Part shown: one piece after another, positions 1 through 9,370 of the stretch
Position numbering within the stretch: the first letter of the stretch is position 1
How the letters are laid out: each line of letters begins with the position of its first letter
NCBI RefSeq assembly: GCF_001758225.1
Contig: NZ_MAST01000012.1
Span: 1 to 64,000, forward strand
Reading direction: 5' to 3'
Source: Humibacillus sp. DSM 29435
Lineage (GTDB): Bacteria > Actinomycetota > Actinomycetes > Actinomycetales > Dermatophilaceae
DNA length: 64,000 nt
Made by a program: the position numbers and the translations under genes
The notes under the pieces: model-generated
Told to the model about the DNA's origin: nothing
The model's database searches: none
What the model saw: only the letters and a program-made list of their open reading frames with translations

Positions 1-776
1 CCCACGTCGTGCCCGCGGCAGCTGGACCGGCGCACCGAACGGCGGATTATGGGGTCTCGCGGCGCTGGGGTCCGGCCCGGATCGGGTACCGGCTGCGGCT
101 GAACCCGGCGACCGTCCACAAGGTCCTGACCCGCCACCACGCGCCGCCGCTGTCGTGGACCGACCCGGCTACCGGGGCCCGGCTACGGGCCAAACCCGCG
201 CCGCTACGGTACGAACACGAGGCCCCCGGTGACCTGGTGCACGTGGATGTCAAGAAGCTCGGCCGGATCCCCGATGGTGGTGGGCACCGCATCCACGGCC
301 GGGCCAAAGGCAACCGGATCAAGAAGGCCGCCCGGCCGGGGACCGCGTTCATCCACAACGCGGTCGATGACCACTCCCGCCTGGCGTACGCCGAGATCCT
401 GGCCGATGAGCGGAAGGAGACCGCGTCGGGGTTCTGGGCCCGGGCGAACGCGTACTTCGTCTCGTGCGGGATCACGGTCAAACGGGTCCTGACCGACAAC
501 GGGTCTGCCTACCGCTCAGGGGCTTTCGCGGCAGCCCTCGGCCCGGTCGTACACAAACGGACCCGCCCGTACCGGCCCCAGACCAACGGCAAGGTCGAAC
601 GGTTCAACCGAACCCTCGAACAGGAATGGGCCTACGCCCGCCCGTACCGCTCCGAAACCGAGCGGGTCGCCGCGTTCCCCAGCTTCCTGCACACCTACAA
701 TCACCACCGCGGCCACACCGCACTCAAGGGCGCCTCACCAGCCGAGCGCGTACCCAACCTCTGTGGGCACAACACC
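1..776 (+). mobile_element. Right-hand part of an IS481-family insertion sequence
   Basis: The window opens inside an IS481-type element; its left end lies outside. The transposase reading frame runs to 779, and the last bases before its stop (about 756-776, aacctctgtgggcacaacacc) look like the terminal inverted repeat that ends many actinobacterial IS481 elements. The left repeat and target duplication cannot be seen. The element runs straight into the 3' end of the convergent gene at 776-1711, so that gene may have been clipped by the insertion. The right-end position is an inference from the repeat-like sequence. Confidence 0.7.
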
Positions 777-779
777 TAG
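9..779 (+). CDS. IS481-family transposase (DDE integrase core), 5'-truncated, probable frameshift
   Basis: DDE-type transposase that cuts and rejoins the ends of its own element. The 256-residue stretch has the rve integrase core: first Asp in HVDVKKL (about residue 77), second in VLTDNGS (about 163) and Glu in NGKVERFNRTL, followed by the typical WAYARPYRSETER and HTYNHHRGHTAL blocks. Homologues have about 320-350 residues, so the N-terminal helix-turn-helix part lies left of the window. The GTG at 9 is unlikely to be the real start. Frame 1 of the first 51 bases reads PRQLDRRTERRIMG, which is family-like, and the RRWGPARIG motif follows in frame 3. A one-base slip or deletion in the G run at 51-54 would join them. 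The copy may therefore be inactive or use -1 frameshifting. Confidence 0.85.
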   Translation: MPAAAGPAHRTADYGVSRRWGPARIGYRLRLNPATVHKVLTRHHAPPLSWTDPATGARLRAKPAPLRYEHEAPGDLVHVDVKKLGRIPDGGGHRIHGRAKGNRIKKAARPGTAFIHNAVDDHSRLAYAEILADERKETASGFWARANAYFVSCGITVKRVLTDNGSAYRSGAFAAALGPVVHKRTRPYRPQTNGKVERFNRTLEQEWAYARPYRSETERVAAFPSFLHTYNHHRGHTALKGASPAERVPNLCGHNT

Positions 780-1711
780 CAGGCCGCCAGCGCGCATGCC
801 GCCATGACCCGGCGCCTGAGGCCGTCAGGGTCGGACAGGTCGACCCACACCAGGCGCACGACGACCCAACCGTCACGACGGAGGACGTCCTCGCGCCGCT
901 TCTCGTCGAAGAGCACCCGACGGTCGCCATCGGCGTACTTCACGGCCCCGTCGAACTCGACGAGCACGCGGGTGCCACGAATCCGGAAGTCGGCCCGGTA
1001 CCGACGACCCTCTGCGACGACCTCGAACTGGGGCTCGAGCTCGAAACCGAGCATGGAGAGCACGAACGCGGTGCGAGACTCCCCGGGGGACTCATGCTGA
1101 GGATCGACGAGCGACAGCGCCGACCGGACGGGTCCGATGCCTGTGTGCTTCGCAAACACCGCAACGGCCCCGGAGAGCTCGGTCGCGGTCGCCGCTTGGG
1201 CTCGGAGCGCCGCATCGGCCGCCACGAGGAAGGCCTGGGGCCCCGCCAGCAGCCCGGCCTGCACCGCGGCGTAGGCGACGGGTACGGCTCGCGGGCGATG
1301 GCTCTCGAGGCTGCCGGCAACGTCGGCCGCTGGACGATGCAGGCCGGCCACCTGTCGGTGCACCCTCACGCCTGGGCGTGACACGGACACGCCTCCCGCC
1401 GCCGGCGCCCATGCGGTCAGGTGCACCGTGTCGAGGGGGGCGGCGTACGTCGGGAGGCCGGCGAGAACGAGTCTCGAGTGGTGGCTGAGGGCAGCCCGCA
1501 TGCGGAACTGGCGACCGAAGGCGATCGAACGCAGGCGATGCAGCTGCTCTCGCTCCGGGGGTGCCCCTTCGGCGATGGCGTACCAGCCGACGGCCAGCCG
1601 CAGACAGCGACCGTCCTTCACCAGCCGCCCCAGAGCATTCTTGTCCAGGCCGACGCGCGCGGCGTCGGCGGCTGCAAAGACCCCGTCACGGGCAATGAGA
1701 GTCAGGTCCAT
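776..1711 (-). CDS. AbiEi-antitoxin-like winged-helix protein with C-terminal DUF559/Vsr-like domain
   Basis: 311-residue protein. The N-terminal 45 residues (RDGVFAAADAARVGLDKNAL..) form an AbiEi-type winged helix followed by the GWYAI strand seen in type IV toxin-antitoxin antitoxin-like proteins. The C-terminal 80 residues (RVLVEFDGAVKY...LFDEKRREDVLRRDGW) look like a DUF559/Vsr-type nuclease fold with Glu and Asp in VEFDG. This two-domain architecture is common and multicopy in actinobacteria and usually has no AbiEii toxin partner; none is next to it here. ATG at 1711 is chosen over the GTG at 1729 because GGAGG lies 8 bases upstream. Its TAG stop overlaps the IS481 transposase stop convergently, so the last residues could be insertion-derived. 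Function unknown. A relative lies at 35329-36270. Confidence 0.75.
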   Translation of the reverse strand: MDLTLIARDGVFAAADAARVGLDKNALGRLVKDGRCLRLAVGWYAIAEGAPPEREQLHRLRSIAFGRQFRMRAALSHHSRLVLAGLPTYAAPLDTVHLTAWAPAAGGVSVSRPGVRVHRQVAGLHRPAADVAGSLESHRPRAVPVAYAAVQAGLLAGPQAFLVAADAALRAQAATATELSGAVAVFAKHTGIGPVRSALSLVDPQHESPGESRTAFVLSMLGFELEPQFEVVAEGRRYRADFRIRGTRVLVEFDGAVKYADGDRRVLFDEKRREDVLRRDGWVVVRLVWVDLSDPDGLRRRVMAACALAAC

Positions 1712-1873
1712 GACCAGAGCCTCCGGCACGACGGGCGCACCGTCAGGTGCTGGCCCGGCCAGCTGTGGACAACGCTGAGACCACGCAGGGAGGTGTGGAT
1801 GGGTCAGCAGAGCCGAACTGGGTCAGCGGCGCCGCAGCGCTCGGCCGCTGCTGACCCTCAGCCCGCTCACTGA

Positions 1874-3364
<1,491 letters not shown>

Positions 3365-3393
3365 CTCCCACGGTTAACGGGTACGGTCCACGC

Positions 3394-3858
3394 ATGAGTG
3401 ACGACGGAAAAATGACTGTCCACCGCGCGATCGACGCCTCGGCTGCCGACATCTTCGACGTGCTGAGCAACCCCAAGCGCCATACCGAGCTCGACGGCTC
3501 GGGCTTCGTCCGTTCCGACGAGAAGGCTGAACGCATCAAGGCGGTCGGCGACGTCTTCCGGATGAACATGGAGGGCCCGCACATGGGCGGTGAGTACCAG
3601 ACCGACAACACCGTCAGCGGCTTCGACCACAACAAGCTCATCGCCTGGAAGACCGCCCCGGCCGACACCGACCCGCCCGGGTGGGAGTGGCTGTGGGAGC
3701 TCGACCCGACGGGCCCTGACTCGACCGACGTCACCCTGACCTACGACTGGTCGAAGGTGACCGACAAGAAGATCCTGTCGATGGTGAGCTTCCCCCTCAT
3801 CACCAAGGAACAGCTCGAGGACTCCCTCGGCAACCTGGCGTCCTCCGTCTCCAGCTGA
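3394..3858 (+). CDS. SRPBCC-family (polyketide cyclase/START-like) protein
   Basis: 154-residue single-domain protein of the SRPBCC hydrophobic-ligand-binding fold: N-terminal strand MTVHRAIDASAADIFDVLSNP, central GEYQTDNTVSGFD and WEWLWELDP strands, and a long C-terminal helix after FPLITKEQLEDSLGNL. Many actinobacteria carry such proteins with no assigned ligand. Its own promoter is visible: TACGGT at 3382-3387 is followed by 6 bases and the ATG, a leaderless arrangement, although argG ends only 29 bp upstream. A strong terminator follows at 3897-3944. Ligand and role unknown. Confidence 0.8.
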   Translation: MSDDGKMTVHRAIDASAADIFDVLSNPKRHTELDGSGFVRSDEKAERIKAVGDVFRMNMEGPHMGGEYQTDNTVSGFDHNKLIAWKTAPADTDPPGWEWLWELDPTGPDSTDVTLTYDWSKVTDKKILSMVSFPLITKEQLEDSLGNLASSVSS

Positions 3859-3896
3859 GCGGCCGGCCCCCTCGGAGCACCGAACGCGAGACCATC

Positions 3897-3944
3897 CGCA
3901 CGAGCCCGCCCACTGCCCCACGGCAGCGGGCGGGCTCGCGTGCG
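3897..3944 (+). terminator. Intrinsic-type hairpin terminator after the SRPBCC gene
   Basis: Long GC-rich hairpin. Outer arms GAGCCCGCCC (3902-3911) and GGGCGGGCTC (3928-3937) are perfectly complementary, extended outward by CGCAC/GTGCG-like bases, with an inner CTGCC/GGCAG stem. It lacks a clear U-tract, as is usual for actinobacterial terminators. It separates the argG/SRPBCC unit from fasR. Confidence 0.7.
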
Positions 3945-3952
3945 TCAGAGCC

Positions 3953-3973
3953 GTTTGTGGGCCGCCCACAAAC
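3953..3973 (+). promoter_or_regulatory. 21-bp palindrome upstream of fasR, candidate FasR operator
   Basis: Perfect inverted repeat with arms GTTTGTGGGC and GCCCACAAAC around one central C. It ends 16 bp before the TAGGCT -10 box (3990-3995) of the regulator gene, so it covers the -35 region. Its outer GTTTG...CAAAC matches the second palindrome at 5268-5288 before fabD at the same overall length of 21 bp. Binding by the encoded regulator is inferred. Confidence 0.65.
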
Positions 3974-4002
3974 CACCGGCCGGCGACCCTAGGCTGGGGC
4001 GG

Positions 4003-5220
4003 GTGAACCAGCCGCCGCGTCAGCGACCGAGCGAGGTGACCGCCCTCGCGGTCGCCCAGAGTGCCGGCGAGCTCGCCACGCTGGCGGCGCAGCGGATGGA
4101 GGCGAACCTGCGCTGGTACCGCGACCTCTCGGCGCAGGAACGCTCGCAGGTGGGCCTCGTCGCCCAGGCGGGCATCTCGCAGTTCATCACCTGGTTCCAC
4201 CATGACGAGGGTCACGCACCCTCGGCGATCTCGATCTTCGCCAACGCACCCCAGGAGCTGACCCGGTCGGTCAACCTGCGTCAGACCCTCGACCTCGTGC
4301 GCACCGTGGTCGACGTCGTCGAGTCGCGCGTGGAGAGTCTGGCCGGGCCGGGCGACGAACAGCTGCTGCGCGAGTCGGTGCTGCGCTTCTCGCGCGAGAT
4401 CGCCTTCGCCGCGGCCGAGGTGTACGCCGGGGCGGCGGAGGCCCGCGGAGCCTGGGACGCCCGCCTCGAGGCCCTCGTGGTCGACGCCGTGCTGCGCGGT
4501 GAGGCAGATGAGTCGATGCAGTCGCGCGCCACGGCCCTGGGCTGGGGAGAGGTGGCCGACGTCACCTTCGTCGTCGGCGCCACCCCGGATGACCGGCTCG
4601 GGGCCGGCGGGCCGGCCGCCGCCGTCGACGATCTGCGCCGGGCGGTGCGCCACCACCGGGTCGAGGCGCTGGCCATCGTGCAGCGAACCCGACTCATCGC
4701 CATCCTCGGGGGCACGCGTGAGCCCGCGCGTGTACTGGCGGACGTGCAGGACTGCTTCGGTGAGGGGCCGATCGTGATCGGGCCCACGGTGCCGCACCTC
4801 TTCGCCGCCGGTCGTTCAGCCCGTGCGGCCCTCAGCGGTCTGTCGGCCGCACCGGCTTGGCCGGCGTCGCCACGGTTGCTCGAGGCCGATGCCGTGCTGC
4901 CCGAACGGGCCCTGGCCGGCGACGGGCCGGCGCGACGAGCGCTGGTCGACCGGGTGTTTCGCCCGCTCGCGCGCCCATCGCAGGCATCGCTTCTCGAGAC
5001 CGCGACGGCCTACCTCGAGAACGGCGGATCGATCGAGGCCACCGCCCGGATGCTGTTCGTGCACCCGAACACCGTGCGGTACCGGGTCGGCCGCATCGCC
5101 GCGGTCACCGGCTACGATCTCGGCACGCCGCGCGAAGCCTGGGCCCTGCGCATCGGGCTCTCTCTCGGCCGCCTCGACGCGAGCACCCCGGGGCGTTCGG
5201 CCCCACCTACCACGGGTTGA
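4003..5220 (+). CDS. fasR: PucR/CdaR-type transcriptional regulator, FasR-like activator of fatty-acid synthesis
   Basis: 405-residue regulator. The C-terminal 60 residues (TATAYLENGGSIEATARMLFVHPNTVRYRVGRI..TG) are an HTH_30/PucR DNA-binding domain. The middle resembles the GGDEF-like domain of CdaR-type regulators, and the N-terminal half is helical. Its position directly before fabD-fabH-acpP-fabF matches FasR of Streptomyces coelicolor, an activator of that operon; the symbol is assigned on this basis and on domain type. GTG at 4003 is preferred to the upstream in-frame start at 3940, because a TAGGCT -10 box ends 7 bases before it and the extra codons read through the palindromic operator. 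The palindrome in its own promoter suggests autoregulation. Confidence 0.82.
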   Translation: MNQPPRQRPSEVTALAVAQSAGELATLAAQRMEANLRWYRDLSAQERSQVGLVAQAGISQFITWFHHDEGHAPSAISIFANAPQELTRSVNLRQTLDLVRTVVDVVESRVESLAGPGDEQLLRESVLRFSREIAFAAAEVYAGAAEARGAWDARLEALVVDAVLRGEADESMQSRATALGWGEVADVTFVVGATPDDRLGAGGPAAAVDDLRRAVRHHRVEALAIVQRTRLIAILGGTREPARVLADVQDCFGEGPIVIGPTVPHLFAAGRSARAALSGLSAAPAWPASPRLLEADAVLPERALAGDGPARRALVDRVFRPLARPSQASLLETATAYLENGGSIEATARMLFVHPNTVRYRVGRIAAVTGYDLGTPREAWALRIGLSLGRLDASTPGRSAPPTTG

Positions 5221-5267
5221 GCAGTGCTGACCGCCGTCCATCCGGCGAGCGTATTCATTACCGAGCA

Positions 5268-5288
5268 GTTTGGAGGTTTCCTCCAAAC
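5268..5288 (+). promoter_or_regulatory. 21-bp palindrome upstream of fabD, candidate FasR operator
   Basis: Perfect 9-bp arms GTTTGGAGG and CCTCCAAAC separated by TTT, 65 bp before the fabD start and 47 bp after the regulator stop. It shares the GTTTG...CAAAC frame and 21-bp length of the palindrome at 3953-3973, as expected if the adjacent PucR-type protein binds both. Protein binding is inferred. Confidence 0.7.
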
Positions 5289-5353
5289 AATGTCATGTGA
5301 CTTGGTGACTTTCGCTGGCGCCGTCGAGGGGGCTGAGCCGCCATGGTGGAGGG

Positions 5354-6283
5354 GTGCTAGCCATCGTGTGCCCCGGACAGGGCTCCCAGACCCCCGGCTT
5401 CCTCGCCCCCTGGCTCGAGCTCGACGGGGCGCGTGAGCAGCTGACCGCGCTCGGAGGTGCCGCTAGCCTCGACCTCGTCGCGCACGGCACCGAGTCCGAC
5501 GCCGAGACCATCAAGAACACCGCCGTCGCCCAGCCGCTCATCGTCGCGGCCGGCCTGGTGGTCGCCTCGGCGCTCTTCGCCTCGCGCGATGACCTCGTCG
5601 CCACCGGCGCGGTGCTGGCCGGCCACTCCGTCGGGGAGCTGACCGCAACCGCCCTGGCGGCGGTCATCACCGACGAGCAGGCCATCACCCTCGTCGCCGC
5701 CCGCGGACGCGCGATGGCGCAGGCCAGCGCGGTCACGCCCACCGGTATGGCCGCGGTGCTGGGCGGCGACCCCGACGAAGTGCTCAGCACTCTCGAGGCG
5801 CTCGGCCTGACCCCGGCCAACGTCAACGGCGCCGGCCAGGTGGTCGCCGCGGGCACGATCGAGCAGGTCGCTGCCCTGCGTGACGCCCCGCCGGCCAAGG
5901 CCCGCGTCATCCCGTTGCAGGTGGCCGGCGCCTTCCACACTCATCACATGGCTCCCGCGGTCGAGGTGCTCGGAGCGGCAGCCGCGTCCGTCACACCTGC
6001 CGATCCGGCGCTCACCCTGCTCAGCAACGCCGACGGCACACCGGTCGAGAGCGGCGCGCAGGCCCTCGACCGGCTGGTTCGCCAGGTGAGCAACCCCGTG
6101 CGCTGGGACCTCTGCATGGAGACGATGCTCTCTCTGGGCGTGACCGGCCTGATCGAGCTCGCCCCGGCCGGCACTCTCGTCGGTCTGGCGAAACGGGCCA
6201 TGCGAGGCGTGGAGACGCTCGCCCTCAAGTCGCCCGACGACCTCGCTGCGGCCCACACCCTGATCGATGCCCACCGCGCATGA
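5354..6283 (+). CDS. fabD: Malonyl-CoA:acyl carrier protein transacylase
   Basis: Loads malonate from malonyl-CoA onto acyl carrier protein for cytosolic type II fatty-acid synthesis. The 309-residue protein begins with the family motif PGQGSQ (residues 7-12). The nucleophile elbow GHSVGE puts the catalytic Ser at 92, and GAFHT places the partner His at 195. GTG at 5354 gives the usual MLAIVCPGQG N-terminus. First gene of the fab operon, directly after fasR and its palindrome. Confidence 0.96.
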   Translation: MLAIVCPGQGSQTPGFLAPWLELDGAREQLTALGGAASLDLVAHGTESDAETIKNTAVAQPLIVAAGLVVASALFASRDDLVATGAVLAGHSVGELTATALAAVITDEQAITLVAARGRAMAQASAVTPTGMAAVLGGDPDEVLSTLEALGLTPANVNGAGQVVAAGTIEQVAALRDAPPAKARVIPLQVAGAFHTHHMAPAVEVLGAAAASVTPADPALTLLSNADGTPVESGAQALDRLVRQVSNPVRWDLCMETMLSLGVTGLIELAPAGTLVGLAKRAMRGVETLALKSPDDLAAAHTLIDAHRA

Positions 6284-6428
6284 CCCCTGCGGTCCAGACT
6301 GGCGCGAAGGGCCCCTCTAGGGGCACGCTCAGGGGTAGGGCCCCGGCCGACGGTGATCCTGCCGGTCGCCTGCTCCTGCGTCGCCGCCTGATCTCCGCAG
6401 CTCTCCGAACCCGACCCGAGAAGGCCAC

Positions 6429-7517
6429 GTGACCTCGATCCCCTCCCCCGTCTCGCCCAAGGGCACCGGCACGCTCGCCGACCTGGGCCCGGGCAGACAC
6501 TCCCGCGTCCTCGGCGTCGGCGCCTACCGCCCGGCGCGCGTGGTGACCAACGCCGAGCTCGTCGACAAGATCGACTCCAGCGACCAGTGGATCCGCGAGC
6601 GCACGGGCATCATCAGCCGACACTTCGCCGCCGAGAACGAAAGCGTCATCGACATGGCCGAGGCGGCCTCACGGCAGGCCCTCGAGCTCGCCGGCATCCG
6701 CGCCGACCAGATCGGGTTCGTGCTGCTGGCCACTGTCACCCACCCCTACCAGACTCCCGCAGCCGCCCCCGAGCTCGCCTACCGCCTGGGCTCTACGGCG
6801 CCTGCGCTCGACATCTCGGCCGCCTGCGCCGGGTACTGCTTCGGCGTGGGTATGGCCAGTGACCTGGTCAAGGCCGGGTCGGCCGACTACGTGCTCGTCG
6901 TCGGCGTCGAGAAGCTGAGTGACTTCACCGACCCCTACGACCGCGGCAGCGCCTTCATCTTCGGTGACGGCGCCGGTGCGTGCGTCATCGGTCCGAGCGA
7001 CACACCCGGCATCAGCCCCACGGTGTGGGGCTCCGACGGTTCCCAGCGCGACGCCATCACCCAGCGCGAGTCCTGGGTCGCGGTCAAGGACACCTGGCTC
7101 AACGAGGAATGGACCCCCGGCGAGGAGCAGGCCGATCTCGCGGGCCGCAGCTCGAAGGGGTGGCCCGCCATCGGCATGCAGGGTCAGTCCGTGTTCCGGT
7201 GGGCCGTCTGGGGCATGGCCCCCGTGGCGCAGCAGGCCATCGACAGGGCGGGCATCACCGCCGACGACCTCGACGCCTTCATCCCGCACCAGGCGAACGT
7301 GCGCATCATCGACGCGATGGCCAAGCAGCTGAAGCTTCCCGCCGACATCCCCATCGCCCGCGACATCGCCACCACGGCCAACACCTCGGCGGCCTCCGTG
7401 CCGCTCGCGACAGCGCGGATGCTGGCCGAGAAGGAGATCCCGAGCGGTGGCCTCGCGCTGCAGATCGGGTTCGGGGCCGGCCTCGTGTATGCCGCCCAGG
7501 TCATCGTGCTGCCCTAG
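6429..7517 (+). CDS. fabH: 3-oxoacyl-ACP synthase III (KAS III)
   Basis: Initiates fatty-acid chains by condensing an acyl-CoA primer with malonyl-ACP. The triad is intact: Cys133 in SAACAGYC, His287 in IPHQAN and Asn318 in TANTSAAS. At 362 residues it is slightly long because of a roughly 25-residue N-terminal extension before SRVLGVGAYRP. GTG at 6429 has GAGAAGG 4 bases upstream. Typical actinobacterial FabH prefers branched primers, but the sequence alone does not show specificity. 145 bp separate it from fabD; no promoter is obvious there. Confidence 0.96.
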   Translation: MTSIPSPVSPKGTGTLADLGPGRHSRVLGVGAYRPARVVTNAELVDKIDSSDQWIRERTGIISRHFAAENESVIDMAEAASRQALELAGIRADQIGFVLLATVTHPYQTPAAAPELAYRLGSTAPALDISAACAGYCFGVGMASDLVKAGSADYVLVVGVEKLSDFTDPYDRGSAFIFGDGAGACVIGPSDTPGISPTVWGSDGSQRDAITQRESWVAVKDTWLNEEWTPGEEQADLAGRSSKGWPAIGMQGQSVFRWAVWGMAPVAQQAIDRAGITADDLDAFIPHQANVRIIDAMAKQLKLPADIPIARDIATTANTSAASVPLATARMLAEKEIPSGGLALQIGFGAGLVYAAQVIVLP

Positions 7518-7602
7518 GCACGCCCAGGTTCCCGCCGGTCCGACGGGTCACATCGGACCACTGCAGAGCGCCACCACCACCGTCAACACAAGGAGCAGCC
7601 AG

Positions 7603-7851
7603 ATGGCTCAGTCCGAGCAGGAGATCCTCGCGGGTCTCGCCGACATCGTCAACGAAGAGACCGGTCTCGACACCGCGTCGGTCGAGATGGACAAGTCGTT
7701 CACCGACGACCTAGACATCGACTCCCTCTCGATGATGACCATCGTCGTCAACGCCGAGGAGAAGTTCGGGGTGCGCATCCCCGACAGCGAGGTCAAGAAC
7801 CTCAAGACCGTTCGCGACGCCGTCACGTTCATCGGCGGCGCGCAGTCCTGA
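7603..7851 (+). CDS. acpP: Acyl carrier protein
   Basis: 82-residue acidic carrier protein that holds growing acyl chains as phosphopantetheine thioesters. The attachment site DIDSLSMM places the modified Ser at 41. It has the usual four-helix ACP length and begins with ATG at 7603, preceded by AGGAG at 7591-7595. It lies between fabH and fabF in the standard actinobacterial order. A hairpin follows at 7876-7911, which may keep ACP mRNA more abundant than fabF mRNA. Confidence 0.97.
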   Translation: MAQSEQEILAGLADIVNEETGLDTASVEMDKSFTDDLDIDSLSMMTIVVNAEEKFGVRIPDSEVKNLKTVRDAVTFIGGAQS

Positions 7852-7875
7852 GCCACCGTCACCCTCGGGTGACCG

Positions 7876-7911
7876 ACGCTGGGTCACGAGCCCGATCTCG
7901 TGACCCGGCGT
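7876..7911 (+). terminator. Hairpin between acpP and fabF (partial terminator or mRNA processing/stability element)
   Basis: A 15-bp stem, with ACGCTGGGTCACGAG (7876-7890) paired to CTCGTGACCCGGCGT (7897-7911) apart from one G-T wobble, around a 6-base loop CCCGAT. It sits 24 bp after the acpP stop inside the fab operon. No U-tract follows, so partial termination or 3'-end protection of acpP mRNA is more likely than full stop. Confidence 0.6.
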
Positions 7912-7975
7912 CCGCTCGGCCCCAGCACGAACACCCAGAAACGACCACGGCTCAATCCCTAAGGAGCACCTCACC

Positions 7976-9226
7976 ATGACGTCCCTTCGCGACCGACGAG
8001 TCGTCGTCACCGGTCTCGGTGCCACCACCCCCGTGGGCGGCACCGTCCCGCAGACCTGGGACGCCATCCTCGCGGGCCAGTCCGGCGCCCGACCGATGGA
8101 GTACGACTGGGTCAGCAAGTACGAGCTGCCCGTCACCTTCGCCGCGACCATCAAGGTTCCGCCCATCGAGGTGCTGACCAAGGTCGAGACCCGCCGGCTC
8201 GACCCCTCCAGCCAGTACGCGCTGATCGCCTCGCGCGAGGCCTGGGCGGATGCCGGCTCCCCCGACGTCGACCCCGAGCGACTCGGCGTCGTGATCGGTT
8301 CGGGCATCGGCGGAGTCTGGACGCTGCTCGACCAGTGGGACAACCTGCGCGAGAAGGGCCCGCGTCGGGTCTACCCGCTGGCCGTCCCGATGCTCATGCC
8401 GAACGGCCCGGCCGCCGCCGTGTCCCTCGAGCTCGGTGCCCGTGCGGGCGCCCACACCCCCGTCAGCGCCTGCGCGTCCGGCGCGGAGGGGATGGGCTAC
8501 GCCATCGAGATGATCCGTACCGGCCGCGCCGACATCGTCGTCGCCGGTGGCACCGAGGCCGCGGTGCACGCCCTGCCGATCGCCGGTTTCGCCGCCATGC
8601 AGGCGCTCTCGACGCGCAACGACGAGCCCGAGCTCGCGTCGCGGCCCTACGACATCGACCGTGACGGGTTCGTTCTGGGTGAGGGCTCGGCTCTCATCGT
8701 GCTCGAGTCGGAGGAGCACGCGAGGGCCCGCGGTGCGCGCGTCTACGCCGAGCTCGCCAGCGTCGGCATCTCGTCTGACGCGCACCACATCACCGCGCCC
8801 GAACCGGAGGGCGCCGGCGCCTCACGGGCCATGCTGGCCGCGATCGAGCGGGCCGACCTCGACCTACGCGACATCATCCACGTCAACGCCCACGCCACCT
8901 CCACCCCGGTCGGTGACATCGCCGAGTACAACGCCATCAAGCGGGCCTTCGGCGACTTCACCGACCACCTCACCGTCACCGCCACCAAGTCGATGACCGG
9001 GCACCTGCTCGGCGCGGCCGGTGCGCTCGAGGCGGTGTTCACGATCCTGTCGGTCTACCACCGCACCGTTCCGGCGACGATCAACCTCGACCATCAGGAC
9101 CCCGCGATTGCCCTCAACGTCGTCACGGGTGAGCACCAGACGCTGCCGGCCGGCGACATCGCCGCCCTGAACAACTCGTTCGGGTTCGGCGGGCACAACG
9201 TGGCCCTGGCCATCCGCAGCATCTGA
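7976..9226 (+). CDS. fabF: 3-oxoacyl-ACP synthase II (KAS II)
   Basis: Elongating condensing enzyme of type II fatty-acid synthesis. The Cys-His-His triad is present: Cys166 in VSACASGA, His306 in VNAHATST and His343 in TGHLLGAAG. Its 416 residues match the family. ATG at 7976 has AAGGAG 9 bases upstream. Last gene of fabD-fabH-acpP-fabF, followed 41 bp later by a strong hairpin terminator. Confidence 0.97.
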   Translation: MTSLRDRRVVVTGLGATTPVGGTVPQTWDAILAGQSGARPMEYDWVSKYELPVTFAATIKVPPIEVLTKVETRRLDPSSQYALIASREAWADAGSPDVDPERLGVVIGSGIGGVWTLLDQWDNLREKGPRRVYPLAVPMLMPNGPAAAVSLELGARAGAHTPVSACASGAEGMGYAIEMIRTGRADIVVAGGTEAAVHALPIAGFAAMQALSTRNDEPELASRPYDIDRDGFVLGEGSALIVLESEEHARARGARVYAELASVGISSDAHHITAPEPEGAGASRAMLAAIERADLDLRDIIHVNAHATSTPVGDIAEYNAIKRAFGDFTDHLTVTATKSMTGHLLGAAGALEAVFTILSVYHRTVPATINLDHQDPAIALNVVTGEHQTLPAGDIAALNNSFGFGGHNVALAIRSI

Positions 9227-9267
9227 GCGGGCGGGCCACCTCCTTCCGACGCAGACCCGAAGAACGT

Positions 9268-9310
9268 ACGACGAAGGCCCGGAGGCACGAACCCTCCGGG
9301 CCTTCGTCGT
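9268..9310 (+). terminator. Terminator hairpin between fabF and the convergent DUF3145 gene
   Basis: Perfect 18-bp stem: arm ACGACGAAGGCCCGGAGG at 9268-9285 and its exact complement at 9293-9310 around a 7-base loop. It lies between convergent genes and is symmetric enough to act in both directions. Confidence 0.85.
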
Positions 9311-9370
9311 CCCGGTGTCGCCGCACTGGAGGTCGCGACGGCCGGGAGGTCGGAGAGGCGTTCTGGCTGC

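Noticed and set aside
776-1711. Complete AbiE toxin-antitoxin or restriction system
   Set aside because: No AbiEii-type nucleotidyltransferase or methylase next to either AbiEi-like gene; they appear to be orphans.
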